A DNA stretch of 64,000 nucleotides from Argentina anserina (Eukaryota; Streptophyta; Magnoliopsida; Rosales; Rosaceae). The position numbers and the translations under genes were made by a program. The notes beneath the pieces are model-generated. The model ran no database searches, was not told where the DNA came from, and saw only the letters and a program-made list of their open reading frames with translations. The stretch covers positions 6,572,001 through 6,636,000 of the forward strand of contig NC_065876.1 in the NCBI RefSeq assembly GCF_933775445.1, written 5' to 3'. Below are positions 62,500 to 64,000 of the stretch, one piece after another; positions within the stretch are counted from its first letter, which is position 1; each line of letters opens with the position of its first letter.

Positions 62500-64000
62500 T
62501 TTGGAATGGACAAAAAGAATCGTGTCACGGACTCACGGATGCTCTATAATCAGTGAATAACGAAACGGAGTTTACTACGTATATAATCATAAAAATTAAT
62601 TGCGTGTGCAATAATGGAGTGTCGTTCTCATATGTTGCTCGCAACTTCATAGATATGAAGCGAGACTATATCAAATTAATTGATGTACATTGCTTAAAGA
62701 GTCTGCCCCGAAACCAAATAGAATATGAACCGTACCCCATCTGACGATTATGTCACAACCGATCGGCCAACTAGGATTTTCACATATATCGGATCAAAAG
62801 TACATAAGTCTATTACTAGTATAGTCAACAACAAATATGTATGCAACACTCGAAACAATACCAATTTAGATTTTACTTTTTGATGTTTCGTGAGAACATT
62901 ACATCTGTAACAACATGCATAGTTTAGCAACCGAAACACATGAACAATGTCAATGAATAATTCGAGCAAGGTCTAGATTATTGGCATATATATTCTGCCA
63001 TCTAATTAACAAGATATAATCTGCCCCAAAATTTATTTTCTAAACCAACTCAATGTAGGTTAAATCCAATACAAGTAAGCCACATTTTAATTAAATGAAG
63101 AAACGACCACATAGATACACAGATTGACCACGTTTTGCCGTCCGAAGTTTTGTAGCATATGAAGAAACATGAAACGCGAGTGATTAAGATCGTAAATGGT
63201 ACGCTGGCATTCCATGTGGAGGAGATGCATGTTATATCACATACATTCCAGAAAAAGACCCATAGCTGAAGACAAGATCAATCTCCCCAATATTTTTAGA
63301 CCACCGCTTCATCGATCAATTAACTTGTGTTGCTGTTCATGCATGCAGAAAATCTTAGCGGTCAGGTTGGCTATTTATATTCTTGCTTATTGGGAATATG
63401 TACACCGTTTAAAACTAGCTAAATAATATCATTGTTTGTTCATCACTCTCTGTCAGGTTAATTCACGTGTACAAAATGTTTTGTTTCTTCGAAAAATTGT
63501 TAGTTAATTTGATGTGGTACTTATAAAAATGCAAGTGAAGTATTGTGTGTTTTATTAAATTAGCTTGAACATTAAATGTAGCGTATGAAGGATTTGACAT
63601 CAAGTTTCCGATGGAGGATCCGAGTCCTTTCTAGGAAGGGAGAACCTTGCAAAATGAGTTGTTTCGCCAGGTAGATCGATATGTTGTCCTTAATTAGAAA
63701 TGGAGGTGCTTGAATGCGGGCTTTAAGATCATATTGTATTGTTTCATACTCTCCTAGTGGCCAAGTTGGGAATGATACTGGCTAAACAATGGTACGTCAA
63801 GGTGTGACATCTAAGAGTTTCTTGTGCATGCTGTCCTCCTTAATTATTTTATCTTGACAAGTTGAAATTCACAAGAAATTTTAGGTGTTACCATAGATGA
63901 TTTAAATTTCAATGCTGAAAAAGGGCAAAAAACGATTAATGTAATGTACGTTTAGCTAATGACATCATTGACATGAGATAGTATGATATACACACACACA
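62500..64000. other. AT-rich intergenic DNA, no gene seen
   Basis: Only short unsupported frames occur; the longest are 73-76 codons. No repeat, RNA gene or clear promoter was recognised. A CA-rich run ends the window. Confidence 0.45.

Overview
The window looks like nuclear DNA of a dicot plant. It has AT-rich intergenic space, GT-AG introns, plant-type gene families and many plant transposon types. No sequence comparison was possible, so the family is a guess: gene content and repeat style would fit Rosaceae, but nothing seen proves that.

Five protein-coding genes can be supported, spread along the window. (1) At the left edge is the 3' part of an OXA1-type mitochondrial inner-membrane insertase gene (+, 126-2587). 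(2) A complete 19-exon long-chain acyl-CoA synthetase of the LACS4/5 type follows (+, 9957-17404). (3) A 6-exon leucine-rich-repeat protein lies at 21953-19253 (-). (4) A single-exon clade-A-like PP2C lies at 39110-40159 (+); two acidic positions of its metal site are altered. (5) An 8-exon secreted class C GH9 endo-beta-1,4-glucanase with a C-terminal CBM49 lies at 60829-57404 (-). In genes 2, 3 and 5 the exon lengths sum to whole codons and the splice phases agree, which is strong internal support. These genes do not form a pathway; they are ordinary plant housekeeping, lipid, signalling and cell-wall genes.

The rest is an accessory landscape of mobile elements, several delimited to the base by target-site duplications (TSDs). 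They are: an 857-bp Mutator-like element about 100 bp upstream of the LACS TATA box (9-bp TSD); a 1440-bp probable solo LTR in the last LACS intron (5-bp TSD); an 809-bp hAT-type element (8-bp TSD); a 992-bp hairpin element with 470-bp arms downstream of the PP2C gene (9-bp TSD); two more Mutator-like elements (42255-42926 and 43811-44349, 9-bp TSDs), the latter inside a tandem array; a cluster of foldback elements bordered by TA-repeat tracts (36864-38042) with a related copy at 62.1 kb; a CACTA-like element around 32.0-36.2 kb; a decayed ZMYM1-like hAT transposase gene (44.9-48.9 kb); and a decayed Ty1/copia element (50.9-56.8 kb).

Other structure includes a segmental tandem duplication (25.8-30.0 kb) with one inverted internal segment and one 0.9-kb insertion, an array rich in GTCACAC words (22.7-23.4 kb), and a PPR gene relic. 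No rRNA, tRNA or CRISPR array was found. The points most worth checking are the altered PP2C, the promoter and intron insertions in LACS, the long hairpin, the TA-tract foldback family and a predicted 43-nt intron in the LRR gene.
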